DNA of 64,000 nt. Origin: Bryobacterales bacterium. Lineage in GTDB: Bacteria; Acidobacteriota; Terriglobia; Bryobacterales; Bryobacteraceae. Positions 1 to 8,365 of this stretch are shown here, piece after piece. The notes below the pieces were generated by a model that saw only the letters and a list, made by a program, of their open reading frames with translations, ran no database searches and was not told where the DNA came from. The translations under genes were made by a program, and so were the position numbers. Position 1 is the stretch's first letter; each line of letters opens with the position of its first letter. Location of the stretch: contig PLRS01000055.1 in assembly GCA_003164035.1 (NCBI GenBank), positions 1 through 64,000 of the forward strand. The letters run 5' to 3'.

Positions 1-905
1 CCTTTGTACGCATGGTTGAGCACGTAGTGGCCCATCTCATGTCCCATGTTCGTCTCATTTTCAGGCTGTGTGCAGCGCCTGAGCAGATTGTCGTCCAAAG
101 AAACTTGTAGCGTCCCGGCAAACCCGCTGACGTTGGCGCTCACCCGATTCGACTGCCGCGACGCATCGAATTCGTAGACGTTGGTGGCCGGGATTCCGTT
201 GGCGCGCGCCATGCTGAGAATCGAGTCCCGGATTTGCCGATCTTGCAGCGTCGTGTACTTGTTGAATAGTGGAGCTATGTACACGGGAGCGATCAGGCTC
301 ACGAATGCGGCAAAGACGGTCGTCAGAGTTGCGCCCCACACCCACCAGCTCTTCCCGAGACGCCGCACCAGCCCAAACAACGGCACCATCAGGCTGGCTC
401 CCAGCACAACGCTGACAACGAGCGACACCATCTGTTCGCGCATCCAGGGGCCGAAGCTCTGATTCAAAAGGCCATACTTGTGCTCGCGGAAGTAGCCCTC
501 GTACACAATGAGCGGCAAAGTGAGCAGAGACACGACGATAAGGAACTGAATCCAGTAGAGCGCCGTTTGCAGCGGACGCAGGCGGGTGAGGCTCTCGGCC
601 AGCTTGCGCATCCGCGCCGACCAACCGAACCGCAGCAGCAGCCACATCACGATTACAGTCGACAGGAAATCCCACAACTCGAGCCAATAGCCGCCCTCGA
701 AATAGGCATCGGAGCGGGCCCGTTGTGCTGGCGGCATCTTAGCCAGATAGGCGTCAACGGCTGCCCTCACATCGAAGGCGGCGACCGCGGCTCGGTTTGC
801 GGGAACCGGTGCGGAGAGAGCACCGGGTGCGCTTGTTTGTCCGGGTGCTACATCGGCGAACATCAAAACAGCCAAGAGAACGAATCGACATGCTCCAGTC
901 ATCAT
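1..905 (-). CDS. M48 (Ste24/HtpX-like) zinc metalloprotease, C-terminus cut by window edge
   Basis: Membrane-bound zinc endopeptidase of family M48. Reading the minus strand from ATG at 905 (or the second ATG at 902) gives an open frame to the edge of the window, about 301 codons. The N-terminus is hydrophobic and signal-like. Several membrane segments follow (for example around residues 75-100, 110-130 and 155-180). A segment before the active site, VSGFAGTLQ-x-SLDDNLL, is typical of the Ste24 group. The catalytic zinc motif HEMGHYVLNH lies at the very end, about positions 12-40. A GAGGGAGG Shine-Dalgarno run sits just upstream, best placed for the ATG at 902. The missing part should hold the third zinc ligand (Glu) and the tail. 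It is transcribed divergently from the S9 peptidase genes. Confidence in the family is high; the substrate is unknown. Confidence 0.88.
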   Translation of the reverse strand, partial: MMTGACRFVLLAVLMFADVAPGQTSAPGALSAPVPANRAAVAAFDVRAAVDAYLAKMPPAQRARSDAYFEGGYWLELWDFLSTVIVMWLLLRFGWSARMRKLAESLTRLRPLQTALYWIQFLIVVSLLTLPLIVYEGYFREHKYGLLNQSFGPWMREQMVSLVVSVVLGASLMVPLFGLVRRLGKSWWVWGATLTTVFAAFVSLIAPVYIAPLFNKYTTLQDRQIRDSILSMARANGIPATNVYEFDASRQSNRVSANVSGFAGTLQVSLDDNLLRRCTQPENETNMGHEMGHYVLNHAYK

Positions 906-1045
906 GGCCTCCCTCGATTGCCCAACCGGCGCCTCCAACCAGGCCCGCTGCCGTCAGCATGAAATCGCCAGAGATTCAACCAGGATTTTCATTCTACTCT
1001 CGAGCGTACCCGCGTGAAATCGTGATCCGCCCGTGACCGCCACAG

Positions 1046-1075
1046 TTGCGCCCTCGATGGCGGCTGACATATCAT
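1046..1075 (+). promoter_or_regulatory. Promoter-like -35/-10 pair before the S9 peptidase genes
   Basis: TTGCGC at 1046-1051 and TATCAT at 1070-1075 are 18 bp apart. The -10 box ends 6 nt before the ATG at 1082, so a transcript would begin at or next to the start codon (leaderless). No Shine-Dalgarno is visible before this ATG. This is sequence inference only. Confidence 0.4.
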
Positions 1076-1081
1076 CCCCCT

Positions 1082-3049
1082 ATGCGTGGAGCAGGGTTAT
1101 TCGCGGCCCTCGTGGGGACCGCCTTCGCACAGGCGCCGGGCGGATGGACGCCGGAATTCGCGATGCAGTTCAAAACCGTCGGGGCCGTCATTCCGTCCCC
1201 CGATGGGAGCCGTGTCTCATGGACCGAGACGCAGTCGATCATGGAACCGGAGCGGAGCGAGACCCTCACCCAGATCTTTCTCGCCAATGCGGACGGCTCC
1301 CACCGCGTTCAATTGACGCGCGGTGAAAAGAGCGGCACGGCGCCCTCGTTTTCGCCCGACGGCCGCTACGTCTACTTTGAGTCGCCGCGCTCCGGAAAGA
1401 TGAACGTCTACCGTATTGCCGTGACTGGCGGTGAAGCCGAGATGCTTACCGATTTCAAGGGCAATCTGGCCGTCTACGCGCTTTCGCCCGACGGCAAAAC
1501 GGTGGCGTTCACCGGCTACGAACCGCCGGCCGATGAGGAAAAGACCAAGAAGGAAAAGCGCGACTGGCGGGTAGTGGATGCGAACCCGGCCAATCTGTCG
1601 CTCTACCTGATTCCGGCGGAGGCCGGTGAGGACGGCAAGCGCGCGCAGCGCAAATTGACCGATGGCAGCCGGCACGTGGACGCCTTCGCCTGGTCTCCCG
1701 ACTCGCGCGCCATTGCCTTCAGCCACCAACCTACGCCGAGCGCCGACGACTGGACCCGCGGCGATCTGGCCGAAGTGGAGGTAGTGTCCGGCAAGGTCCG
1801 CGCCATCGCCGCCACCAACGCCGCGGAAACCGCGCCCGTCTATTCGCACGACGGCAAATATCTGGCGTACCTCGCCTCGTCCGATCCACCGCATTGGGGC
1901 GGGGAAAGCCGGATTATGCTCGTCTCGCGGGAGACCGGCGGCTCGCGAGCGCTTCCGGCTTCCTACGACGAGCAGCCGCAATTGCTCGGCTTCACCGCCG
2001 ATTCGTCGCGCCTGCTGTTCCTCGAAGCGCGCCACACGCGCACCGCCATTTACGCCATGCCGCTGGACGGCCCGCCGCGGCCCGTGTTCGAAACCGAAAA
2101 GGGCGTGATCGGAACCGCCGGCGCGCGCCTCAACCCGGCCGGCACGTACCTGGGTTTGCCTATCGAGAGCGCTAGCGAGCCTGTCGAAGCGTACGTCATG
2201 AAGGTCTCGGGCGGCACACCCATACGCGTGAGCCGCACCAATATGGATCTGCCGAAATTGCCAATCGGCCGCACCGAGGTAGTCCGTTGGAAAGGGCCCG
2301 ACGGTTTCGATATCGAAGGGCTTCTCACCTACCCCGCCGGTTACGAACAAGGGAAAAAGTATCCGTTGATCCTCAACATTCATGGCGGTCCCACGGGTGT
2401 GTTCAGCGAGACCTTCACCGGGCGCGGCGCGCTGTACCCGATCGCGGTGTTCGCGGCGCGCGGGTACGCGGTGCTGCGTCCCAATCCGCGCGGCTCCAGC
2501 GGCTACGGCCGCACCTTTCGCTTCGCCAACTACAACGACTGGGGCGGCAAGGATTACCAGGACGATCAGGCGGGCGTCGACCACGCGATCGCCATGGGGG
2601 TAGCCGATCCCGACCGCCTCGCCGTCATGGGATGGAGCTACGGCGGTTTTATGACCTCGTGGACCATCACCCAAACCCACCGCTTCAAGGCCGCCGTGGT
2701 GGGTGCCGGCGTCACCGACCTGTGGAGCTTTACCGGCACCTCCGACATTCCCGGCTTCCTGCCCGACTATTTCGGAGGCGAGTTCTGGACGCGGTTCGAA
2801 ACGTTCCAGAAGCATTCGCCCATCAGCTTCGTCAAAAACGTGACCACGCCCACCCTGGTGTTGCACGGCGAGGCGGATGTGCGCGTGCCCACCTCCCAAG
2901 GCTACGAGTTTTATCACGCCTTGAAGCGGGAAGGCGTGACGACCCGCATGGTGGTGTATCCGCGCCAGCAGCACGGACCCACCGAACCGAAATTCATTCT
3001 CGACATCATGCAGCGGCATCTGGATTGGGTGGATCAATATGTCCGGTAG
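1082..3049 (+). CDS. Secreted S9-family prolyl oligopeptidase-like serine peptidase (paralog 1)
   Basis: Probable periplasmic dipeptidyl/acylaminoacyl peptidase, 655 aa. The start at 1082 is chosen because it puts a signal peptide (GLFAALVGTAFAQ) directly at the N-terminus; an ATG at 1046 would add 12 non-signal residues. WD40/TolB-like beta-propeller blades fill roughly residues 30-390, with recurring FSPDGR/WSPDSR-type repeats. An alpha/beta-hydrolase domain covers about 400-655. The catalytic triad is visible: Ser519 in GWSYGG, Asp599 in HGEADVRVP and His631 in QQHGP. The stop codon lies inside the next gene (11-bp overlap), and that gene encodes a full-length paralog, so the two form a tandem duplication and are probably cotranscribed. 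Substrate specificity cannot be read from the sequence. Confidence 0.9.
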   Translation: MRGAGLFAALVGTAFAQAPGGWTPEFAMQFKTVGAVIPSPDGSRVSWTETQSIMEPERSETLTQIFLANADGSHRVQLTRGEKSGTAPSFSPDGRYVYFESPRSGKMNVYRIAVTGGEAEMLTDFKGNLAVYALSPDGKTVAFTGYEPPADEEKTKKEKRDWRVVDANPANLSLYLIPAEAGEDGKRAQRKLTDGSRHVDAFAWSPDSRAIAFSHQPTPSADDWTRGDLAEVEVVSGKVRAIAATNAAETAPVYSHDGKYLAYLASSDPPHWGGESRIMLVSRETGGSRALPASYDEQPQLLGFTADSSRLLFLEARHTRTAIYAMPLDGPPRPVFETEKGVIGTAGARLNPAGTYLGLPIESASEPVEAYVMKVSGGTPIRVSRTNMDLPKLPIGRTEVVRWKGPDGFDIEGLLTYPAGYEQGKKYPLILNIHGGPTGVFSETFTGRGALYPIAVFAARGYAVLRPNPRGSSGYGRTFRFANYNDWGGKDYQDDQAGVDHAIAMGVADPDRLAVMGWSYGGFMTSWTITQTHRFKAAVVGAGVTDLWSFTGTSDIPGFLPDYFGGEFWTRFETFQKHSPISFVKNVTTPTLVLHGEADVRVPTSQGYEFYHALKREGVTTRMVVYPRQQHGPTEPKFILDIMQRHLDWVDQYVR

Positions 3050-4988
3050 AATCGTTCTTCTGCTGATTCCGGCGGCTCTCTACGCGCAGTGGACGCCGGA
3101 GCTTTCCATGAAGGTGAAGACGGTCACCGCGCCGGTGCCTTCGCCCGACGGCCGCCTGGCGGTGTGGACCGAAACCGGTCCCGTAATGGACGGCGAAAAG
3201 AGCGAGCCGCTGACGCACGTCTTCCTGGCGCATAGCGACGGCTCCGGCCGCCTGCAACTCACCCGTGGCGAGAAGTCCGCCGACGCGCCGGCCTTCGCCG
3301 CCGATTCGGCTTCGGTCTTTTTCGCGTCCGAGCGCTCCGGCAAGCGCAACCTCTACCGCATCGCCGTCGATGGCGGCGAGGCGGAGCGGATCACCGACTG
3401 GAGCGGAACGCTGGGGACGTACGCGGTTTCGCCCAACGGCAAGTGGATCGCGTTCACGGCGCGCGAGCCGGACACCGGGGACGACCGTGCCAAACGGGAG
3501 AAGCTGGATTTTCGCGTGCTCGACGAAAATCCGCGCAACCAGTCGCTCTGGATGGTACCGGTCGAGCCCAACGTCGAGGGCAAAAGACCGGTGAGGAAAG
3601 TGGCCGCCGGGACATATCACATCGGTGCATTCGACTGGTCGCCCGATTCGCGCCGCATCGCCTACGAAGCCCGGCCCACGCCAGACGCCGACGACGGCCG
3701 CAAGTCCGACATCTACGAAGTGGAGGTGGAGACAGGCAGCGTCCGTCCGCTGGCCGCGACCCCGGCCGGCGAGGGTGAGCCGAAATATTCGCCGGACGGG
3801 CGCTACCTGGCGTACGTGCGCAGCGACCCATCGGCGAAGCGCATTGAGAGCAGCCGCATCGTATTGCTGACTCTGGCTGACACCAAGACGCGCGAACTGC
3901 CGGCTTCTCCGGACGAATCGCCGACACTCGCCGGATGGGCGGCGGATCGCATCATCTTCAGCGAGGGGCGCGGCACGCGCAACGCGCTCTACGCCATGCC
4001 GGTGGACGGCGAACCGGCCGCACTGTTCCAGCCGGCGCGCGGCACCTTCGCGGCGGTCGCGCTGAATCGCGCCGGCACCCACGCCGGCATGGCGATGCAA
4101 TCCAGCGGCGAACCGGTGGAAGCTTATGTCACGGAAATGACCGCAATCCAGCCGGTGCGCGTGAGCGCCGCCAATGTGGACCTGCCGAAGCAACCGGTCG
4201 GCGAAACCAAAACGATCCGCTGGAAATCGTCGAAAGATGGCAGGGAGATCGAGGGATTGCTCACGCTGCCGGTGAACTACCGACAAGGGAAGAAGGTGCC
4301 GCTGATCCTCAATATTCACGGCGGACCGGCCGGCGCCTTCACCGAAACGTTCATCGGCGCTTCCGGCCCGTACCCCATCGCCTCCTTCGCCGCGCGCGGA
4401 TGGGCGGTGCTGCGCGCCAACCCGCGGGGATCCGCCAATTACGGAGTGCCGTTCCGGTCCGCGAACGTGGACGATTGGGGCGTCGGCGACTACGCCGACC
4501 TGATGAGCGGGGTGGATGAAGTAATCCGGATGGGCGTCGCCGACCCGAACCGGCTGGCGGTGATGGGCTGGAGCTACGGCGGCTACATGACAAACTGGGT
4601 GGTGTCCCAGACCAATCGCTTCAAATGCGCCGCCACCGGCGCGGGGCTCTCGGACCTGATTTCCATGTGGGGGACCAACGACATTCCGAGCACGCTCGAC
4701 GATTACTTCGAGGGCACCTGGTATGAGCAGTCCGCGCGCTACATCGCCATGTCGCCGCTGGCGCACATCGGCGCCGCCAAGACGCCGACCCTGATCCTGC
4801 ACGGCGAGGCCGATATCCGGGTGCCGACGTCACAGGGCTACGAGATGTACCACGCGCTGAAGCGCCTGGGCGTGCCAACCGAAATGGTAGTCTACCCGCG
4901 CACGCCGCATGGCCCGCGGGAGCCCAAGTTCGTGCTGGACATCATGCACCGCCACATCGATTGGGTGGCCAAATACCTGGGCGAGTAG
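3039..4988 (+). CDS. Secreted S9-family prolyl oligopeptidase-like serine peptidase (paralog 2)
   Basis: 649-aa paralog of the preceding peptidase, related along its whole length. It starts with a short signal peptide (IVLLLIPAALYAQ). Propeller repeats follow (SPDGR, SPNGK, SPDSR), then a C-terminal hydrolase domain. The triad is Ser512 in GWSYGGYM, Asp592 in HGEADIRVP and His624 in PHGP. The ATG at 3039 lies inside the 3' end of paralog 1, so translational coupling is likely. Both proteins begin the mature part with W-TPE and share the IHGGP oxyanion region. Two adjacent copies suggest either dosage or divergence in substrate. The downstream border is a cluster of palindromic repeats with no gene. 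Confidence 0.9.
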   Translation: MSGRIVLLLIPAALYAQWTPELSMKVKTVTAPVPSPDGRLAVWTETGPVMDGEKSEPLTHVFLAHSDGSGRLQLTRGEKSADAPAFAADSASVFFASERSGKRNLYRIAVDGGEAERITDWSGTLGTYAVSPNGKWIAFTAREPDTGDDRAKREKLDFRVLDENPRNQSLWMVPVEPNVEGKRPVRKVAAGTYHIGAFDWSPDSRRIAYEARPTPDADDGRKSDIYEVEVETGSVRPLAATPAGEGEPKYSPDGRYLAYVRSDPSAKRIESSRIVLLTLADTKTRELPASPDESPTLAGWAADRIIFSEGRGTRNALYAMPVDGEPAALFQPARGTFAAVALNRAGTHAGMAMQSSGEPVEAYVTEMTAIQPVRVSAANVDLPKQPVGETKTIRWKSSKDGREIEGLLTLPVNYRQGKKVPLILNIHGGPAGAFTETFIGASGPYPIASFAARGWAVLRANPRGSANYGVPFRSANVDDWGVGDYADLMSGVDEVIRMGVADPNRLAVMGWSYGGYMTNWVVSQTNRFKCAATGAGLSDLISMWGTNDIPSTLDDYFEGTWYEQSARYIAMSPLAHIGAAKTPTLILHGEADIRVPTSQGYEMYHALKRLGVPTEMVVYPRTPHGPREPKFVLDIMHRHIDWVAKYLGE

Positions 4989-5076
4989 CGGGGGCCCAGA
5001 GCTACGTAGGGGCGCGCGGCACAAAGGTGGAATTGACTGGTCCGATGTGTGGAGGGCTTGCAGTCCTAACGCCGCC

Positions 5077-5265
5077 ACAAGTTGTGGGGTAGGCAATTTT
5101 GCCCAATGCCACATGGTTTTCCCCGTCGGCACGAACCTGCACAAGTGGGGCGGGCAATTTTGCCCGCAGCCGCCTTTTTAGGCGGCTCTTTCGAGGTGAG
5201 GCGAGTCTTCCATCCCGGCGAGAGCCGGCTAAAAAGCCGGCTGCAGCCAGAATTGGCTGCCCCAC
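5077..5265. repeat. Palindrome cluster with a 44-bp imperfect inverted repeat
   Basis: The interval 4989-5476 has no convincing gene. It contains two similar units, GTGGGGTAGGCAATTTTGCCC-like at 5081-5104 and its relative at 5145-5166. The segment 5145-5188 is the imperfect reverse complement of 5222-5265 (44 nt each, about eight mismatches, 33-nt spacer). Smaller hairpins lie inside the arms: AGCCGCC/GGCGGCT at 5168-5187 and GCAGCCA/TGGCTGC at 5243-5260. The outer ends read GTGGGGC and GCCCCAC, the same ends seen in other hairpins of this window. It resembles a REP/BIME-type extragenic element; the A/T-rich loops could also act as terminators for the S9 genes. Confidence 0.75.
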
Positions 5266-5476
5266 GATTTGTGCGGGACGTCGCCGAAGTTTTTCGGGCA
5301 CAGCGTGAGAGCCTGCTGCTCCCCGCGGTTGGCGAAGGGCGAGGGCTTTCCCGATGATCGCGCTCGGACAGGAAGGGCGTCTTTTCTTGCGCTTATGCGC
5401 TTAAGCTGGGGTGGCCGTCATCTCCCGGATGGGGACTTAGGGAGAACGGCGATCCTCGCTCGCCTTGCGATCAGGG

Positions 5477-6202
5477 CTACAAGTGAGAGGGCGGCGGGCC
5501 TAAATGCCAGGCTCGTGCATATCCATCCAAGCTCTTGCCGACTCCGTCTGCACCGGGGAATAATGTCGCTGCGTTCAATCCAACCGAATTCAAATTGCGC
5601 AGGATTTCCGGTTTCGCCTCGTGGGCGATCCGGAAAACCCAGCGCGATTTCTCCCCCAGCAGGGGCCAAATAGCTCTCCAGTGGTCCGTCTGTGGCCTGC
5701 TCGCGAATGTGAATAGACCCTGCTGAGCCACAAGGCGGGGGAAGTGAGCCCCTCGACAATGAAACACGGCAGCCCACTCCTTGAGTTCGGAGACGACGCT
5801 GTCTTTGAAGAGCTCGTCGTTGGGTTGTGCCTCATCCCACTTCGGATCCGAGTAGTCAAGGTCAGTGGGATGCGGGCCCCACACAAACCTGTCCACCTCA
5901 GGACCAACCCGCGATCTGAGCAGGTCTCCAAAACGACCGTGACGGAAGACGTAAACATACCCGTCATCGTCATCGTCATCTCTCCACCCGTCCGCCACTG
6001 CGAAGAATGCTGCAACCCACGGTGACTTCGTCCAATCGAGTAATCCGGTCGGCGCCCCGTAGTGTTGCATTACGACAAGTTGCATCCAGCGGGTTGTCAG
6101 GTACGTGCGCTCAACATCGGAGAGGTAGGTTTGTGCGTGCTCTCGGAAGCGCTGGCACATAGCTCTTTCAATTCGAAGGCGCTTTTGAAGGTATGATGGC
6201 AA
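5477..6202 (-). CDS. FRG-domain protein, probably N-terminally truncated
   Basis: 241-aa frame. Its core QHYGAPTGLLDWTKSPWVAAFFA matches the central FRG-domain signature (usually QHYG-x-PTRLLDWT). The Arg normally in PTRLLDW is Gly here. A run of six Asp follows (about residues 76-81). FRG domains occur in bacterial accessory and defence-type proteins; their biochemical role is not settled. The only start for this full frame is TTG at 6202, with an in-frame TGA a few codons further upstream, so the N-terminal RGQ box that normally opens an FRG domain is missing. It abuts, head to head, the DUF433 gene starting at 6204. It may be a decayed remnant or a short variant. Confidence 0.6.
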   Translation of the reverse strand: MPSYLQKRLRIERAMCQRFREHAQTYLSDVERTYLTTRWMQLVVMQHYGAPTGLLDWTKSPWVAAFFAVADGWRDDDDDDGYVYVFRHGRFGDLLRSRVGPEVDRFVWGPHPTDLDYSDPKWDEAQPNDELFKDSVVSELKEWAAVFHCRGAHFPRLVAQQGLFTFASRPQTDHWRAIWPLLGEKSRWVFRIAHEAKPEILRNLNSVGLNAATLFPGADGVGKSLDGYARAWHLGPPPSHL

Positions 6203-6203
6203 C

Positions 6204-6419
6204 GTGCTGGGATTTCACCGCGTCACGATGAATCCGGAGGTCATGGGCGGCAAGCCCTGTATTCGCGGGATGCGGGTAACGGTCGGAATGATTGTGGAGG
6301 CGCTTGCCGCCGGGCGTACCGTCGCCGATCTTCCGTACCTGGAAGAAGAGGATATCCGCGAGGCGCTCGCCTTCGCCGCCCGTTTGGCGCAGGGGCACGA
6401 GATTCGCCTCGCCAGTTGA
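6204..6419 (+). CDS. DUF433 protein, antitoxin of a DUF433/DUF5615 pair
   Basis: 71-aa protein with the DUF433 hallmark NPEVMGGKPCIRGMRVTVG near the N-terminus and a helical C-terminal half (LPYLEEEDIREALAFAARLA). DUF433 proteins are small winged-helix-like DNA binders, usually encoded directly upstream of a DUF5615 PIN-like partner; together they are regarded as a putative type II toxin-antitoxin module. The start is GTG at 6204: the ATGs at 6193 and 6196 are out of frame, and a GAAGG lies upstream. The stop codon overlaps the next start (TGATG at 6417-6421). Its partner gene is frameshifted, so this may be an orphaned antitoxin. Confidence 0.82.
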   Translation: MLGFHRVTMNPEVMGGKPCIRGMRVTVGMIVEALAAGRTVADLPYLEEEDIREALAFAARLAQGHEIRLAS

Positions 6420-6785
6420 TGAACGTCCTGATCGATATGAACCTGACGCCCCGCTGGGTCCCGCATTTGCGTAGCGCGGGTCATCAAGTGGTGCATGGGG
6501 CCTCCATCGGAAGGATTTCCCCGGATCAGGAAATCTGCGACTACGCCCGCGTGAATGGATACGTTCTCCTGACCAACGATCTCGATTTTCCGCGCATCCT
6601 CGCGCACACAAAGGACGCCAAGCCGAGCGTTGTTCTTCTCCGCGGGGAGCCGTTGATTCCGGAAACCCATGGCACCGCAGTTGTCCCAAGCCCTGGTCGA
6701 CTGCGAGGCCGACCTCACTCGGGGCGCCATCGTAACCGTTGACTGGTCGGACGAGCCGCGCGCCAGGGTGCTTCCTCTGAAATAA
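6419..6785 (+). pseudogene. DUF5615 PIN-like toxin gene with C-terminal frameshift
   Basis: ATG at 6419 overlaps the DUF433 stop. The frame begins with a typical DUF5615 N-terminus (VLIDMNLTPRWVPHLRSAGH) and keeps the acidic PIN-like residues, including LTNDLDF. After about residue 85 the frame turns into low-complexity PSPGRLRGRPHSGRHRNR and stops at 6742. The +1 frame from about 6675 encodes the expected family tail: LSQALVDCEADL, then RGAIVTVD, ending RARVLPLK with a stop at 6783-6785. The frame therefore breaks between about 6672 and 6681 (one extra base, or two lost). The natural protein would be about 121 aa. Either a true disabled toxin or a sequencing error in this short stretch. Confidence 0.75.
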
Positions 6786-6837
6786 TCGGCGCCCTGTTCA
6801 TGGCACCGCTGCCGAGGCGCGCTCCGGCAATTCGCCA

Positions 6838-6843
6838 TATAAT
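6838..6843 (+). promoter_or_regulatory. TATAAT -10 box 7 nt before a start codon
   Basis: A perfect TATAAT at 6838-6843 is followed after 7 nt by the ATG at 6851. Transcription would start at or within 1 nt of the ATG. No clear -35 is seen. Confidence 0.45.
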
Positions 6844-6850
6844 GGCGGGC

Positions 6851-7213
6851 ATGATCCGACGCATTCTCGTTATGGCGCTGGCGGGCGCCGCTCTTTTGCT
6901 GGCGGCCGACCCCACCGGCACCTGGACCGGCGACCAGCCGGGCCGCGACGGCAATACCTACAACATCACTTTCAAATTGAAAGCCGACGGCGGGAAACTC
7001 ACTGGCACGATGGGCGGCGACCAGTTCGAGCAGCCCATCCAGAATGGTGAAATCCACGGCGACGACATTTCATTTATGGTTCACCTGGAGTTCGGCGACG
7101 GTATCGATTTGAAGTACACCGGCAAGGTGTCGGCGGACAAGATCGATTTCAAAGTGCAGCGAGCCGGTGGCGACGATCAGCCGCAGCCGTTCGTTGCCAA
7201 GAAGACCCAGTAG
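6851..7213 (+). CDS. Small secreted beta-rich protein of unknown function
   Basis: 120 aa. The start at 6851 gives a clean signal peptide, MIRRILVMALAGAALLLAA, followed by DPTGTWTG; an ATG at 6800 would add 17 residues and lie upstream of the TATAAT box. The mature part alternates hydrophobic and polar residues (NITFKLKADGGKLTGTM, IDLKYTGKVSADKIDFKV), suggesting a small beta-barrel or sandwich exported to the periplasm. Proteins with this GTW-x-G...KLTGT pattern are common as hypothetical secreted proteins in Acidobacteriota, judged from memory. No catalytic motif is visible. It converges with the DUF362 operon on the other strand. Confidence 0.7.
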   Translation: MIRRILVMALAGAALLLAADPTGTWTGDQPGRDGNTYNITFKLKADGGKLTGTMGGDQFEQPIQNGEIHGDDISFMVHLEFGDGIDLKYTGKVSADKIDFKVQRAGGDDQPQPFVAKKTQ

Positions 7214-7221
7214 GCGAACTG

Positions 7222-8364
7222 CTAACCATCGAAGCGGTATAACGCCTGCTCGATGGGTGTGCCGCGCACTTCAATGCGCTTCAGGTCCGTGGTTCCGATG
7301 CCGTGGCCTTCGGCCAGCGCCAGCGTGTTGTCGCAGGTCTTGAACGGCGCGGTGCCGCGCATCGCGCGAGGGTTGTAGCCCATCACCGCCATGGTCACCG
7401 CATCGGTCGATACCGGGTTCAGGCCGGCCAGAAGCACGCCGGGTTTCACCAGGCGCACGCCGCCGATCCAGGGCCCCTCGCCGCCGGCGATGGATTCCAC
7501 TCCGTCGATGATCGCCAGGTGGATCGGCCGCGCCGCCACCAGGTCCGCTACTATGTGCGGCACCCGGTAGCCGGGGTCGTGATTGGCGCCGAAATGCAGC
7601 TCCTGTGGCGCCGATTTCGAAGGCTGCCGGCGCCCCCGGTGGCCCACCGCTTCCCGCCCGCTCCTGGGACTCTCGTTGGGCTCATCCACGCCCGAATCGT
7701 CGCCGTATATCGACGCCGGCAAATTGCCGAAACAGTTTTTCAGCGAGAGCGTCACGCCGCACGTCTCGTGATTCTTGAGCTTGGCCATGCTCACGAACAC
7801 GTCGGTTTCATCGTATGCGCGGTTCAGGTCGTACGCCGGATACATATAGGCGCTGCCCGGCACCCGGAATCGCGCGTAGCTCTTGCCCTTGCCCAGGGCG
7901 TTGGTATTCTCGAACTCCACGCCGCTAGCCGCCGCCAGGAGCGCCCGCGGATTCCAGCCCGAATCCAGCATGACCTCTTCCAATGGACCGGCCGTAGCCC
8001 ACGGGCTCTCCACGAAGCGGATGCGTTTGGCGCCGGCGCGCCCCAGGTGATACGCCGCCGCACCCACCAGTTTGGGATGGACGTAGTGCGTCCGGGCCGG
8101 TGCCAGGCCCCGCACCCGCAGGCTCGGTGAGCCGGTCATATTCAGCTTGATGGCCACGGTTTTGTTGCGCACCAGCTTTTCCAGCCCGCCCAACTGGTCG
8201 AACATCGCGCCCAGTTTCGCCGCGATGTCCTCATCGTAGGAGGCGCATTTGGCGATGGAAACCGGTGCCGCCGGCGCCGCGGGAGCGTCGGAATTGCCCG
8301 CCGCGCGCGCCAACGGCGCCGCACTGGCCGCACTCACGATTGCCAGCCATTCTCGTCGAGTCAT
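7222..8364 (-). CDS. DUF362 domain protein with Tat-like signal
   Basis: 380 aa. The start at 8364 is chosen because it places MTRREWLAIVSAASAAPLARA, an RR-type export signal, at the N-terminus. The body carries DUF362 features: an early KLNMTG segment (VAIKLNMTG), the HYVHPKLVGAAAYHL region, MAKLKNHETCGVTLSLKN (about residues 175-195), and a late IDGVESIAGGEGPWIGG followed by GLNPVSTDAV. DUF362 proteins have no firmly assigned reaction; some carry iron-sulfur domains, but no CxxCxxC ferredoxin motif is present here. Its start lies 1 nt after the stop of the upstream gene (8366), so the two form an operon. Confidence 0.85.
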   Translation of the reverse strand: MTRREWLAIVSAASAAPLARAAGNSDAPAAPAAPVSIAKCASYDEDIAAKLGAMFDQLGGLEKLVRNKTVAIKLNMTGSPSLRVRGLAPARTHYVHPKLVGAAAYHLGRAGAKRIRFVESPWATAGPLEEVMLDSGWNPRALLAAASGVEFENTNALGKGKSYARFRVPGSAYMYPAYDLNRAYDETDVFVSMAKLKNHETCGVTLSLKNCFGNLPASIYGDDSGVDEPNESPRSGREAVGHRGRRQPSKSAPQELHFGANHDPGYRVPHIVADLVAARPIHLAIIDGVESIAGGEGPWIGGVRLVKPGVLLAGLNPVSTDAVTMAVMGYNPRAMRGTAPFKTCDNTLALAEGHGIGTTDLKRIEVRGTPIEQALYRFDG

Positions 8365-8365
8365 G

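Noticed and set aside
1217-3037. A 606-codon minus-strand frame inside the first S9 peptidase.
   Set aside because: Same reason: no recognisable domain, mirror of the third-position GC bias of the real gene.
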